Source of the DNA: Pontiella sulfatireligans
Lineage (GTDB): Bacteria > Verrucomicrobiota > Kiritimatiellia > Kiritimatiellales > Pontiellaceae
Assembly (NCBI RefSeq): GCF_900890705.1
Contig: NZ_CAAHFH010000002.1
Location: forward strand, 1,116,001-1,180,000
DNA length: 64,000 nucleotides
Direction of reading: 5' to 3'
Positions 50,922 through 60,031 of this stretch are shown here, in pieces. The notes beneath the pieces are model-generated. The model did not search any database and was not told where the DNA came from. It worked only from the letters and a program-made list of their open reading frames with translations. A program made the translations under genes and the position numbers. Numbering within the stretch: position 1 is the stretch's first letter; each line of letters starts with the position of its first letter.

Positions 50922-51530
50922 CTAGAAGAGATCGAGTTGGTCGGGTTGCGCGGCAAACTGCGGGAAGCGCATCTCTTCCTTGCCGCACATTTTGGCCAGA
51001 TCGGACTCCGAACACGGCTCCCCGCGCATCTCTAAAGTCCGGAATATCTTGTCGAACAGCAGCCCGCAGTAGGAGCTGTCCTCCTCTGCTCGGTGGAATG
51101 TACCGCTCGGAAAATTAAAATGCCGTACCAGCGTCCACAGCTTGTAATTGGGCAGCCCCGGAAAAACCTTGCGCGCCAAGGGGAGCGTATCAAGCACGAT
51201 GCCCTTTGGGGCCGCTGAACGGTGCAGCTTCACATCTTCCATCAAAAATTTGAAATCAAACGGGGCATTATGGGCCACCAAAGGCAGGTCGCCGCAAAAA
51301 TCGGCAAAGTCGCCGAGAACTTCAGCCACGGATGGTTTCCCTCGGAGCATATCATCCGTAATCCCGTTTACAGCCGAAGCGTCGGGGGGAATCGGGATGC
51401 CCGGATCAACCAATGCGCCAAAGCCCTTAAGCGCTGTCGCGCCGTCAAAAAGCACCGCACCGATTTCCACGATCATGTCTGATTGCGGTTTAGTTCCTGT
51501 CGTTTCGAGATCAAAAGCAACAAATTTCAT
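50922..51530 (-). CDS. DnaQ-like 3'-5' exonuclease (DEDDh)
   Basis: 202 residues from the ATG at 51530. ExoI motif FDLETTGTKPQ, ExoII HNAPFDFKFL and ExoIII HRAEEDSSYCG are the DEDDh acidic and His residues of DNA polymerase III epsilon-type nucleases. It may be the proofreading subunit or a repair exonuclease; the lack of a long C-terminal tail favours the latter. 25 bases upstream of ldhA. Confidence 0.88.
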   Translation of the reverse strand: MKFVAFDLETTGTKPQSDMIVEIGAVLFDGATALKGFGALVDPGIPIPPDASAVNGITDDMLRGKPSVAEVLGDFADFCGDLPLVAHNAPFDFKFLMEDVKLHRSAAPKGIVLDTLPLARKVFPGLPNYKLWTLVRHFNFPSGTFHRAEEDSSYCGLLFDKIFRTLEMRGEPCSESDLAKMCGKEEMRFPQFAAQPDQLDLF

Positions 51531-51583
51531 AATATGGTACCAATATAGGATGAGTTCCGGTCTGGCCAACCAAAACAGCGGCT

Positions 51584-51615
51584 AAAAAAAAACCCGCCCC
51601 GAAAAGGGCGGGTTT
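51584..51615 (-). terminator. Rho-independent terminator after the secretin gene
   Basis: On the minus strand AAACCCGCCC, a six-base loop and GGGCGGGTTT run into a string of T residues, 20 bases after the secretin stop. It ends the pilus-like operon. Confidence 0.95.
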
Positions 51616-51635
51616 CGAAGTGCGTCAAACTCTTC

Positions 51636-53813
51636 TTAGTTAGCTGTCGCCTGGCGAGCAAGCTCGCGCTGGGAACGGGTCATTCCGTGGTCGTCAACCA
51701 TGGTGGCTTTGACGTAGATCACGAGGTTCTTTTTGGAAGAACGGGATCCTTCGGTGCGGAAGAAACGGCCGAGGTACGGCAAGTCTCCCAGGAAAGGAAC
51801 CTGATCGCGGAAGGTCTCGCTGCGCTCATCTACCAAACCGCCCATCACAACAGTGCTGCCATCGGCAACCGTAACTTCGGTTTCAATGGAGCGTGTTTCA
51901 AAGAAGGGCATCTTAGCAATCAGGGCGCTTCCGTCGCCGAAGAGCTCGGACTGGTTGTTGCCGCCTGATTCGTAAGCGTTGGAACCTACTTTGTATTGAT
52001 CCCAGCCTTTGAACTTCATGATGGTCGGGCTGAGTTGCAGGTCGATGGTGTTGCTTTCCGGATCAACCATGGGCTGTACCTTAAGAACCACACCCAAGTC
52101 GTAGCTTTCCCAGTCCTGAGGCTTGACTACCGGAGCGGTGCGCTGTCCGGTTTCCACGTCGTAGTCCTGCGGGTAGCGGTGGACTTCCACCACGCGGATG
52201 ATGGCTTCGGTGCCGCTTTTGGTGGTTACCTTCGGAGCCGAGAGAACATCCGCGGTGCCTTCCTGCTCCAACGCGCTGATCTCGAGATCAACATTATCGG
52301 AAGAGAAGAACATGCTGGACGGGTCTCCGCCCATGGTAGACAGGATCCCAGACTGCAGGGTTTCAAATGCCGTCGAAGCGGTGCGCTGAGCGCCAGCAAA
52401 CACGCTCTGTCCCGGACGTGTTGAACCATCGTTTTGGTACTTCGGCGTAATGACCTGCTGGCCACTAACCGGGTCGGTATAGATTGTGCCGCCTTGTACA
52501 TCCGTTCCCGGAGTGGACCAGCCGTTCGCCGGCTGGAAGTAGGTTTGGTCGTCACTGAAGTTCCAATCGCCAACACTGCCGCTGCCGTAGACCGTCCAGT
52601 CAAAACCAAGTTCCTGTTGGGCACCTTCGTTGAACTCAACAAACTTGGCTTCAATCTCAACCTGCTGAGAGCGTTTTTTGATCGCTTCGTCTTCGAGATC
52701 GGCAAGAATGTCGCTGATTGACGTGATGTTCTTCGGAGTGTTCTTAACGAAGAGCTTGCTGAAGTTCGGCTGGTATACAGCGGAAGAGCCTGTCGGCCAA
52801 TCAACAATGGAGAAGAATCCTTGCACGTTCGCAGGGCCCGCGCTGGCGCTGGAAGAAGCGTCGCCGAACAGATCGTCAGCACCGCCGCCACTGTCGCCGC
52901 CGGACATGGATTCCATTTCCGATCCGACTTCTGGAATGACATCGAACGATTTCAGCACCATGTCGACTTCAGCCACATAGTTGACCGGAGAAACGGCAAC
53001 AGCCTTCGACTTTACTTCAAACTTGAGCGAGGCCATTTCAACAATGTACTGCAACGCTTCATAAAGATTCATGTCGCGGATCGAGATCGTGATATTGTTC
53101 TGATCAGCCGCCATTGAATCGTCCATTCCAAGAAGGAGGATGTTGACGCCCTCGCCATTCTCATCAAGACGGCGGCAGGTTTCTGTAAGGAAGAGTACAA
53201 CGTCCTTGATGTTGGCATCGCGGAAATCGAGACTCGGGATGACGATGCCCTTCAAACGGGCCTCCATGGCTTCTTCAGCCAGCTGCTTCTCGGACTTGGG
53301 CTTTTCGCTGGAAGCAGTAACCGACGCTGCGGTGCTCGTTGGTTCAGGATTCCAAGCGGCATTGACTTCCGACATGGCCTGGGAGCGCGTGGCGCTCTGC
53401 TTGCGAACCTCATTGGCGGAGATGCGCTGCGCCGTACGCTGCAGATAAGTCATCGCGCGACGGTCATATGTGTCTTCAGACAACATCGCCTCGAAAACAG
53501 CTTCAGCCTGGTCATATTCGCCGGCGTGATATAGCGCGACCCCTTTTGAGAACAGATCGTCGCTCACAGTGACTTCAGCTTCCTGAGCCACGGCAACTGG
53601 CGCAGCGGACTCAGCCGCAACCCCCGATTCCACAACGACTGCATCCCCTTCGTCAATCACTCCGACCGACTCAACGACAGCAACCGAAGCCGGCTGTGTT
53701 CCTTGGGCGCTGTCCAACTGTGCAAAAACGTCATCCAAGCTTTCCTGGGCATGAACCATCTGAGTTCCAGCCACAAAGACGGCCAAAAGAGACGAGATAT
53801 AGGTTTTACTCAT
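51636..53813 (-). CDS. Secretin of the pilus-like system (Amuc_1098 / PilQ-GspD type)
   Basis: Outer-membrane secretin, 725 residues. Signal peptide (about 1-22), a Ser/Ala/Glu-rich region with a TPR-like motif (about 85-115), an STN-like N0 domain (ITISIRDMNLYEALQYIVE), and the C-terminal secretin domain with VEIEAKFVEF, VEVHRYPQDY, VTVADGSTVVMGGLVDE and VPFLGDLPYLGRFFR. It forms the pore for type IV pilus-like or type II secretion. Good ribosome binding site (AAGGAAA). Last gene of the operon, followed by the terminator. Confidence 0.93.
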   Translation of the reverse strand: MSKTYISSLLAVFVAGTQMVHAQESLDDVFAQLDSAQGTQPASVAVVESVGVIDEGDAVVVESGVAAESAAPVAVAQEAEVTVSDDLFSKGVALYHAGEYDQAEAVFEAMLSEDTYDRRAMTYLQRTAQRISANEVRKQSATRSQAMSEVNAAWNPEPTSTAASVTASSEKPKSEKQLAEEAMEARLKGIVIPSLDFRDANIKDVVLFLTETCRRLDENGEGVNILLLGMDDSMAADQNNITISIRDMNLYEALQYIVEMASLKFEVKSKAVAVSPVNYVAEVDMVLKSFDVIPEVGSEMESMSGGDSGGGADDLFGDASSSASAGPANVQGFFSIVDWPTGSSAVYQPNFSKLFVKNTPKNITSISDILADLEDEAIKKRSQQVEIEAKFVEFNEGAQQELGFDWTVYGSGSVGDWNFSDDQTYFQPANGWSTPGTDVQGGTIYTDPVSGQQVITPKYQNDGSTRPGQSVFAGAQRTASTAFETLQSGILSTMGGDPSSMFFSSDNVDLEISALEQEGTADVLSAPKVTTKSGTEAIIRVVEVHRYPQDYDVETGQRTAPVVKPQDWESYDLGVVLKVQPMVDPESNTIDLQLSPTIMKFKGWDQYKVGSNAYESGGNNQSELFGDGSALIAKMPFFETRSIETEVTVADGSTVVMGGLVDERSETFRDQVPFLGDLPYLGRFFRTEGSRSSKKNLVIYVKATMVDDHGMTRSQRELARQATAN

Positions 53814-53904
53814 TTTCCTTCCCCTCTACTTCTAATGTAATGCCTGATCTATCCCGTGAGTTCACTAGGGTCCACGGACAGCATTTACAAACAATAATCA
53901 CCCT

Positions 53905-54891
53905 TCACAAATCCTCCGAAGCGCTTTCCAACACCTCTTCGGCCGAACCAACAATGTCGTACATTTTTCCTGTTTCCAGATGCTTCACCGTAACCTTGTC
54001 CGGATACACACCTAGAACCATGTACTCGTCATCACGCAAAGATAATAACGCGTCCATAGTAACTATTTCCTTCGAGCGATCAAGTATATTAATTAGCTCA
54101 GCTTGACTTTCTGGATCGGCGGCAATCCGCCCCCTTTCGAGGACCACCTCCACGTCGCCCCGCACCACCACCAGGCGGCCGGCAACCTCGCCTTCGGCTG
54201 GAATAAACCGTTGCAAAACAAATCCTTCCGCACTTTCTCCCAAGGCCCTGAAATGGGTCTTCCCATCCGCTGGAGTATTGAGCTGAAAGACCCGCCGGTT
54301 GCCCGGAAGCTCGCTGAAACCTTGATAAACCATCGGAAACGGAATTTCTTTTCTTTCCACAAAACGCAGTTTCAGCGCATAGGGCGGATGCGACAGAGGC
54401 GCATTGGGGCCGGTGCCGCCAACGAATTCCTCAAGGTTCGTAAAGCCGTCCCCGTCAAGGTCGCCTGCCGCGTCAGCCGCGCTGTACTTGTCGAGCCCAT
54501 ACAGCAGCTCCCAGTCGTCGGTAATGCCGTCGGCGTCGCGGTCGAGCTGATTCATCGACGGCTGCGGAATCTTGGAATACGGGCACACCTCGGCTTCGTA
54601 GGGAATGGGATAGGCGCTTCCGACCGCCGCCACGCGCACCTCGCTGGCCAGCAGGCCGCGCCCGTCGGGCGCAGTCTGGAACGGATGCTCCGCCGCCTGC
54701 ACCGAAGCCGCCAAGGCCTCGAAATCCAAAACCGGCGGCGGGCGCTCTTGAGCCGGAAGCGCCCATGCGCGGGCGGACAGACGGTTGCGGGAAGCGGACA
54801 CCTGCCGGACCGCCAGCACCACCGAAACCGCCAAACCGGCAAGCAGCAGCGAAAGAAGGATTCCTTCCTTTCCAAACGGCAGTTTTTTCAC
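53905..54891 (-). CDS. Amuc_1099-like pilus-system protein with calcium-binding repeat
   Basis: 328 residues: short cytoplasmic tip, one membrane helix (about 9-28), then a periplasmic part. DRDADGITDDWELLYGLDKY and AGDLDGDGFTNLEEFVGG form a thrombospondin-type-3/EF-hand-like calcium site, frequent in PVC bacteria. The C-terminal half (MVYQGFSELPGNRRVFQLNT; VTVKHLETGKMYDIVGS) resembles the PilP/GspC-like part that contacts secretins. Position between an Amuc_1100-like gene and a secretin gene matches Akkermansia. Start overlaps the previous stop (ATGA). Confidence 0.78.
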   Translation of the reverse strand: MKKLPFGKEGILLSLLLAGLAVSVVLAVRQVSASRNRLSARAWALPAQERPPPVLDFEALAASVQAAEHPFQTAPDGRGLLASEVRVAAVGSAYPIPYEAEVCPYSKIPQPSMNQLDRDADGITDDWELLYGLDKYSAADAAGDLDGDGFTNLEEFVGGTGPNAPLSHPPYALKLRFVERKEIPFPMVYQGFSELPGNRRVFQLNTPADGKTHFRALGESAEGFVLQRFIPAEGEVAGRLVVVRGDVEVVLERGRIAADPESQAELINILDRSKEIVTMDALLSLRDDEYMVLGVYPDKVTVKHLETGKMYDIVGSAEEVLESASEDL

Positions 54892-55871
54892 CGCGTCCCC
54901 TCCCTGTCTTCTTCCCGTATGAAATTATAAACATCCACCAAAAGCTCCACCCGGATCGGTTCGTTGCCCGCAATGATGCGCTCGGAACGCGACAGCGCCT
55001 TTTTCCCGACCAAAATCCCTTCGGAAAGATAGCGCAGGGTTTCGTCATCCACCGCCCCGCCCTGCATCAACTCCTCGGGATTATAGGAAAGGATGCCAGC
55101 CTGCGTCTGGTGTGAAAATCCGGCGACCGCCATGAAGCGCGAAGCCGAGGCAAAAAGATCGAGCACGCGCCACACCTCGTCTTCCCCCGCCGTAAAAGCA
55201 ACTCCAATGCGTTCGATCATATACAAGCCGTCAGGATGTGTGGCCGACGCCGCCATCCCCTTCTTCATCGGCGTCGGTGGCGGCGCCTCGCCCCGGCGTG
55301 GCCGGCGCCCTGACATTTCCTCTGGACCGGCCTGCACTTCAAACACATCTCGCGAGAGCGATTCAATCGACGTCACGCCGCCGCGCACGAGCACATCGGC
55401 CACCCGGTCAGTCGAGTAAAGTTGCCGGGAGAGTCGGGGTAAATGCTTAACGTCGGGAACCGCCCCGCCACTGGCATACTGTGAAAAGCCAACCTCCAGG
55501 CTCGCCGGAAGCGTTACGCCCGCCCGTTGCGCCCGCGCTTGAAAGCGCTCGATCACTCCCTGCGCCCGTGCGGAGAAATCGGCCGCCTCAACAGCCTCTT
55601 GCGGGAACGGATCGCGCATGGCCGCCGCCGCCAGCTCGCCGACCTGGTACTCTAGGCGCTCGAGGGATTTTTCCATGCGCGCAACATTGTCCGGCGAAGG
55701 AAAAGGCGCCCGGGCATGCAGCGCCGAAAGTCGGTGGCTATTGCGCTTAAGCACCGCACTTTGGCGTCCCAGCTCCACGCGGGCCACAACAAGAAGCGTC
55801 GCTTCGGCCAGCAGCATAGCCGCACACACGCCGATGCCGGTTCTTCGCAGCAGGTTGTTCTTCAGGTTCAT
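54888..55871 (-). CDS. Amuc_1100-like pilus-associated protein
   Basis: 327 residues. N-terminal membrane helix (about 12-30), coiled coil (about 32-110), then a folded domain with IERIGVAFTAGEDEVWRVLD, ILSYNPEELMQGG and the last strand IRVELLVDVYNFI. This order and several motif positions agree with Akkermansia muciniphila Amuc_1100 (about 317 residues), the outer-surface protein of the same operon; identity is low by eye. In pilus terms it resembles fused PilN/PilO. Overlaps both neighbours by four bases. Confidence 0.75.
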   Translation of the reverse strand: MNLKNNLLRRTGIGVCAAMLLAEATLLVVARVELGRQSAVLKRNSHRLSALHARAPFPSPDNVARMEKSLERLEYQVGELAAAAMRDPFPQEAVEAADFSARAQGVIERFQARAQRAGVTLPASLEVGFSQYASGGAVPDVKHLPRLSRQLYSTDRVADVLVRGGVTSIESLSRDVFEVQAGPEEMSGRRPRRGEAPPPTPMKKGMAASATHPDGLYMIERIGVAFTAGEDEVWRVLDLFASASRFMAVAGFSHQTQAGILSYNPEELMQGGAVDDETLRYLSEGILVGKKALSRSERIIAGNEPIRVELLVDVYNFIREEDREGTR

Positions 55872-57319
55872 TGAGACAACGGCTCCCTAAAGAATAGATC
55901 CAAAACAAAGCTGCGGAAAAAAAGCCGCTTGGTCGGACGCTTGAACACCCGCGATTCATCGTTGAACAGCGTGCTTTCGCGCAGGCTGTCGCGCAACACG
56001 ACAACAGCGTCCCCTCCTTCCGGTTCCTTGTCCAAATAACTCGCCACTGTAATGCGCATCCCAGAAACCGACCGGCCGTTGCGCAAGGCTTCGCTTTCGA
56101 CCACAAACATGCCGTCCGGCAACCGCTCGCGAAGCTCCGCCAGCGCTTTAAGCCAAAATATTCTCCGGGCAACCGCCTCCTGATACACCGCAGCGCGGCT
56201 CTCCAGCTCAGCCATGCGGGCTTCCAGCGGCACGAGCCGGCGCTCCGCTTTTTCCAGCGTTTTAATGCATGCACTGAGCTCGCCGGCTTCCTGTCCGGCC
56301 AGCGCCGCGGTTTGGCGCCACCCCGCCAGCCATACCAAGCCAGTCAGCGCCGCGATGGCTACGCAAGCAACCTGCAGCGGACGGCGCCGCCGCATGATGC
56401 GCTCTCGCCTCAGCGATTCAGGGGCAAGGTCAAGCTGCACCGCCGTCGGCGCAGCGTCCTGCATAGCCAGGCCGGCCAGCACTCCAAAGCATGCGCTGTC
56501 GGCCACCGTTCCGTCGTGCTCAATCTTCCGAAGCGGGTCGAAAATCTCCACCGGCAGGCCGAGCCGGCTGCCGATTTCGTCCGGGTCGCCCTCGCCTCCG
56601 GACAGCAAAACCCGCTGCGGGGCGCTTCCGTTCTGCTGCGTGCGGAAAAAAGCAATCGAACGCTCCACCTCCTGCAGCAACCGGGGCATCGCGCTTCCAG
56701 CGACAGACAGCGTGCGGAAAAACATCCGGGGGCCGTCGATGAAAACCAAATTCGTTGACTCCGCGCCAAAGTCGGCCAGCAGCAGCGGCTCCGTCAACTC
56801 CGGATAGCCGCAGCGCACCGCGTTGGCCAGCGCCGCCGGCGCCGCGCCGACCGCCTCAACCGCCAGTCCGTTGGCGGCCGTTGCAAGCACCAAACCCTCC
56901 GCCAGCCCGGATTTGGCCGCCACCAGCAACACCTCCAACTCAGCCGCCGCCGGATCAAAAACATGGAAATCCCATACCACTTCATCAATAGGGAACGGAA
57001 TATTCTGCACCGCTTCGTGCCGTATGGTTTGCGCCTGTTTTTCCGGTGCAACAGGGGGAAGTTTGACCACCCTCGAAAAAACCGACTTTCCATCGACTGC
57101 AATGCGCGCCTTTCGAGCGCGGACACCGGTTTCGTCGAGCAGGCGCTTGAGCGTAGTGGCCACCACCGCCTCGTGAGTCATTCCTGAACCGGAGCCGGAA
57201 GCGAACGCCGCATAGCCATGAACGGACAGCTCCAGCCGCCCGGGACCATGGCGAACAAACGAAGCAAGGCGTATGCCCTCTTCGTTGATATCCAATGTAA
57301 TGAACCTATCCGCTTTCAA
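55868..57319 (-). CDS. PilM-like ATPase of the pilus-like system (Amuc_1101 type), fused PilM-PilN
   Basis: 483 residues from a TTG start with AAGGA eight bases upstream. Residues about 5-300 are actin-like PilM (ITLDINEEGIRLASFVRHG; LLADFGAESTNLVFIDG; LLSGGEGDP). A membrane helix at about 315-335 and a following PilN-like periplasmic part (LEARMAELESRAAVYQEAVA) suggest a PilM-PilN fusion. The first gene of the operon; the palindrome ATTTCCA-GAGGA-TGGAAAT lies just upstream. No pilus ATPase (PilB/PilT) is in the window. Confidence 0.85.
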   Translation of the reverse strand: MKADRFITLDINEEGIRLASFVRHGPGRLELSVHGYAAFASGSGSGMTHEAVVATTLKRLLDETGVRARKARIAVDGKSVFSRVVKLPPVAPEKQAQTIRHEAVQNIPFPIDEVVWDFHVFDPAAAELEVLLVAAKSGLAEGLVLATAANGLAVEAVGAAPAALANAVRCGYPELTEPLLLADFGAESTNLVFIDGPRMFFRTLSVAGSAMPRLLQEVERSIAFFRTQQNGSAPQRVLLSGGEGDPDEIGSRLGLPVEIFDPLRKIEHDGTVADSACFGVLAGLAMQDAAPTAVQLDLAPESLRRERIMRRRRPLQVACVAIAALTGLVWLAGWRQTAALAGQEAGELSACIKTLEKAERRLVPLEARMAELESRAAVYQEAVARRIFWLKALAELRERLPDGMFVVESEALRNGRSVSGMRITVASYLDKEPEGGDAVVVLRDSLRESTLFNDESRVFKRPTKRLFFRSFVLDLFFREPLSQ

Positions 57320-57334
57320 CTCAATGATCCTTGC

Positions 57335-57353
57335 ATTTCCAGAGGATGGAAAT
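57335..57353. repeat. Palindrome in the leader of the pilus-like operon
   Basis: ATTTCCA-GAGGA-TGGAAAT with perfect 7-bp arms, 16-34 bases upstream of the pilM-like TTG start. Related to TTCCAA-NNN-TTGGAA palindromes at 24661 and 36646. Confidence 0.5.
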
Positions 57354-57392
57354 CTTGCATTATTGCCAATGCTATATAAAGAAAAAAGAAGG

Positions 57393-58172
57393 CTAAATCA
57401 AACTAAGCAAATGTGCGGCCGCCTCGCCGGGTGCCGGCTCACGCAGCAGGCTTTCGCCCACTAAAATGGCATGCGCACCCGCCAGCTTGAGTTCGACCAC
57501 GTCTTCCGGCGTCTTAATGCCGCTCTCGCTGACGAGCGTGCATCCTGCCGGCGCCATAACGGCCAGCTCAAACGTGGTGTCCAATGTGGTCACGAAGGTT
57601 TTCAGGTTGCGGTTGTTGATCCCGATGCAGTCCGTTCCCGCATCGATGGCGCGCAGCATTTCCTCGCGATCGTGCACTTCCACCAGAGGCTGGAGCTCCA
57701 AAGCCTTGATTTCCGCAATGAACGAAACCAGCTCCTTGTCGGTCAGTGCACCGACAATCAGCAACACCGCCGAAGCGCCCATCGTCTTGGCGTGGGCAAT
57801 CTGCCAGGAATCGACTACGAATTCTTTATAGAGCATCGGAATGCCGACGGCCCCGCGAACAGCACAGAAATCGTCGTCGCCGCCGCCGAAATATTTATGG
57901 TCCATCAGGCACGAAACCGCGCTTGCCCCATTGGCCTCGTAGCCTTGGGCAATCGCCGCCGGATCAAACGGATCGCGGATCAGCCCGGCCGACGGCGACC
58001 GGCGCTTCACTTCGGCAATCAACCCCATCGGCGTGGCGCGCAGCGCCTTCACAAAATCCGGACGCTTCTCGATGGCCGGCAGCCGCGCCTGCAAATCCCC
58101 CAAGGTCTGGATTTCTTTGCGCGCCGCAACTTCTACGCGCTTATCCGCACAAATCTGTTCGAGAATGCTCAT
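57393..58172 (-). CDS. trpC: Indole-3-glycerol phosphate synthase
   Basis: Tryptophan pathway enzyme closing the indole ring of CdRP, TIM barrel, 259 residues (monofunctional length). GLIAEVKRRSPSAGLI carries the catalytic Lys, PMLYKEFVVD the second Lys, IGINNRNLKTF and LVSESGIKTPEDV the phosphate site. Its ATG overlaps the prfB stop (TAATG), so the two are translationally coupled. No other trp genes are near. Confidence 0.95.
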   Translation of the reverse strand: MSILEQICADKRVEVAARKEIQTLGDLQARLPAIEKRPDFVKALRATPMGLIAEVKRRSPSAGLIRDPFDPAAIAQGYEANGASAVSCLMDHKYFGGGDDDFCAVRGAVGIPMLYKEFVVDSWQIAHAKTMGASAVLLIVGALTDKELVSFIAEIKALELQPLVEVHDREEMLRAIDAGTDCIGINNRNLKTFVTTLDTTFELAVMAPAGCTLVSESGIKTPEDVVELKLAGAHAILVGESLLREPAPGEAAAHLLSLI

Positions 58173-59266
58173 TATCTGTTCTTCTTCAAATAGGCTTCGA
58201 TGAAGGGATCAATGTTGCCGTCCAGCACGCCGGCGGCGTTGCCGACGACCTCGTCGGTGCGGTGGTCTTTGACCTGGGTGTAGGGCTGCAGAACGTAGGA
58301 GCGGATCTGCGAACCCCAGGCGATTTCGCCCTTGTCGCCGTAAAGCTGCTCGACGGCCTTGCGCTTTTTGTCTTGCTCGTGTTCATAGAGTCGCGCCTTA
58401 AGCATCTTCATGGCGGCGGCTTTATTCTTATGCTGCGAGCGCTCGGCCTGGCACTGCACCACCGTGCCGGTCGGCAAGTGGACGATGCGCACGGCGGAGT
58501 CGGTCGTGTTGACGTGCTGCCCGCCTGCCCCCTGCGCGCGATAGGTGTCGATGCGCAGATCCGACTCGACAATATCAATTTGAATGTCGTCGTCGATCTC
58601 CGGCGTAACATCCACCGCCGCAAAAGAGGTGTGCCGGCGCGACTGCGAGTCGAACGGGCTGATGCGCACGAGGCGGTGCACCCCTCGCTCGGATTTGAGC
58701 AGGCCATAGGCATAAGCGCCGCTGATCAGCAGCGTCACGCTCTTGATGCCCGCCTCTTCCCCAGCCTGATAGTCCATAATCTGGGCTTTGAATTCCTTGC
58801 GCTCAGCATAGCGGTTAAACATGCGGTAGAGCATATCCGCCCAATCGCAGCTTTCCGTGCCGCCCGCACCGGCGTGCAGCGTGAGATAGGCGCCGTTGGC
58901 ATCGAACTCGCCACCGAGCAGCGACTGCATTTCCAGCGATCGGAAGCCGCTCTCGACCTTTTTGATTTCGGAGGCGGCTTCGGCCAGCGCCTCGTCTTCT
59001 CCAGCCTCGGCCAGCTCCAACATCACTTCGGCGTCGTCGAGGCTTGACCCAATCGCCTCGAAAGGACCGAGCACCAGCTTGAGCGCCTTGGAGGCGGCAA
59101 TATTTGCCTGCGCCTTGTTTTGGTCGTTCCAAAAATCCGGTTCGGCCGCCACCGCTTCGAGCTTAGCCTGCTCGACGCGCTTGGCGACAATATCAAGGTA
59201 GCCCTCCATCTCGGAGAGCTGCTCCCGGAAACTCGCAATCTTTGCTTTCAGTTCTTCGTTGGTCAT
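58172..59266 (-). CDS. prfB: Peptide chain release factor 2
   Basis: Recognises UGA and UAA in the ribosome, 364 residues from the ATG at 59266 after AGGGA. The GGQ catalytic motif is at 248-250, and SPF (203-205) is the stop-codon-reading tripeptide of RF2. The N-terminus reads straight through the region where many bacteria have the programmed +1 frameshift (around codon 24); no CTTTGA-like site is present, so that autoregulation is absent here. Confidence 0.96.
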   Translation of the reverse strand: MTNEELKAKIASFREQLSEMEGYLDIVAKRVEQAKLEAVAAEPDFWNDQNKAQANIAASKALKLVLGPFEAIGSSLDDAEVMLELAEAGEDEALAEAASEIKKVESGFRSLEMQSLLGGEFDANGAYLTLHAGAGGTESCDWADMLYRMFNRYAERKEFKAQIMDYQAGEEAGIKSVTLLISGAYAYGLLKSERGVHRLVRISPFDSQSRRHTSFAAVDVTPEIDDDIQIDIVESDLRIDTYRAQGAGGQHVNTTDSAVRIVHLPTGTVVQCQAERSQHKNKAAAMKMLKARLYEHEQDKKRKAVEQLYGDKGEIAWGSQIRSYVLQPYTQVKDHRTDEVVGNAAGVLDGNIDPFIEAYLKKNR

Positions 59267-59281
59267 CAAATCGTCCCTAAC

Positions 59282-59304
59282 GCCCGGTCGGGGACCGGGC
59301 CTAC
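59282..59304 (-). repeat. REP-like hairpin (GTAG type, family F)
   Basis: On the minus strand GTAG is followed directly by GCCCGGTC-CCC-GACCGGGC. It lies between prfB and the ORF6N gene. Same layout as the other GTAG hairpins in the window. Confidence 0.7.
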
Positions 59305-59430
59305 ATGCACCCGCCTGCCCTCAGGCGAAGTTTTCAGCAGTGGAATTAGGGAATATAGACCAAGGCGCCCCGATGCCAAACCCCGCAGTGCAAAAAAAGC
59401 GCCCCGTTGCAGACGAAGCATCCTGCTCCG

Positions 59431-59937
59431 TTAGCCATCAAAACCAATCTTACGCTTCAGCGGAACGGAAGGCGGTTCGAGCAAGGGCTGGAGATGCCGC
59501 CAGATCGCGCCGAGCGCCTCGTCATGCTCCAGCAGGGTCTTGTCGATTTCCGCCAGCCGCTTGAGAATCTCCGCATTGGCCGCCAGCCGTTCGCGCATCT
59601 GGACAAACGCCCGAACCACAAACACGCTCATCGCCACCGCCTCCGGACTGTTCAGCACCATAGCGGCCATCATCGCTCCATGTTCTGTAAAAGCAGCTGG
59701 CAATTGTGGCGAAAACTTGAGCTTTTGGAGGTGGTCACAAATTGTGACCACCTCAGTTTTCTCGGCATCGTTAAGACGGAACATGAAATCCTCGGGAAAG
59801 CGGCCAGAATTTCTTTTAACAGCTTGGTTCAGTACCTTGGTTTGCACCCCGTAAACCTGAGCCAAGTCAGCATCGAGGATCACGCGCTGGCCACGCACGA
59901 CAAGGATCAACGGGTCAATCGGTTTCAATTCATTCAT
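59431..59937 (-). CDS. ORF6N-domain protein (phage antirepressor-like)
   Basis: 168 residues. The ORF6N domain occupies about 8-95 (LILVVRGQRVILDADLAQVY, VKRNSGRFPEDFMFRLN, AFTEHGAMMAAMVLNS), followed by a helical tail. ORF6N domains are DNA-binding modules of phage antirepressors but stand-alone copies are common in bacterial chromosomes. No other phage genes are nearby. Role unknown. Confidence 0.88.
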   Translation of the reverse strand: MNELKPIDPLILVVRGQRVILDADLAQVYGVQTKVLNQAVKRNSGRFPEDFMFRLNDAEKTEVVTICDHLQKLKFSPQLPAAFTEHGAMMAAMVLNSPEAVAMSVFVVRAFVQMRERLAANAEILKRLAEIDKTLLEHDEALGAIWRHLQPLLEPPSVPLKRKIGFDG

Positions 59938-60031
59938 GGGCGGCCTCCTATAGCTCCAACTTAAAATAAGTTTTTATCAGATCAACCCATCGCGCCAAAA
60001 CGCGAGTCGTTTCTTTTTTCGGGAGGCGCGG

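Noticed and set aside
59431-59937. Prophage remnant
   Set aside because: A single ORF6N gene without integrase, terminase or structural genes does not support a prophage.
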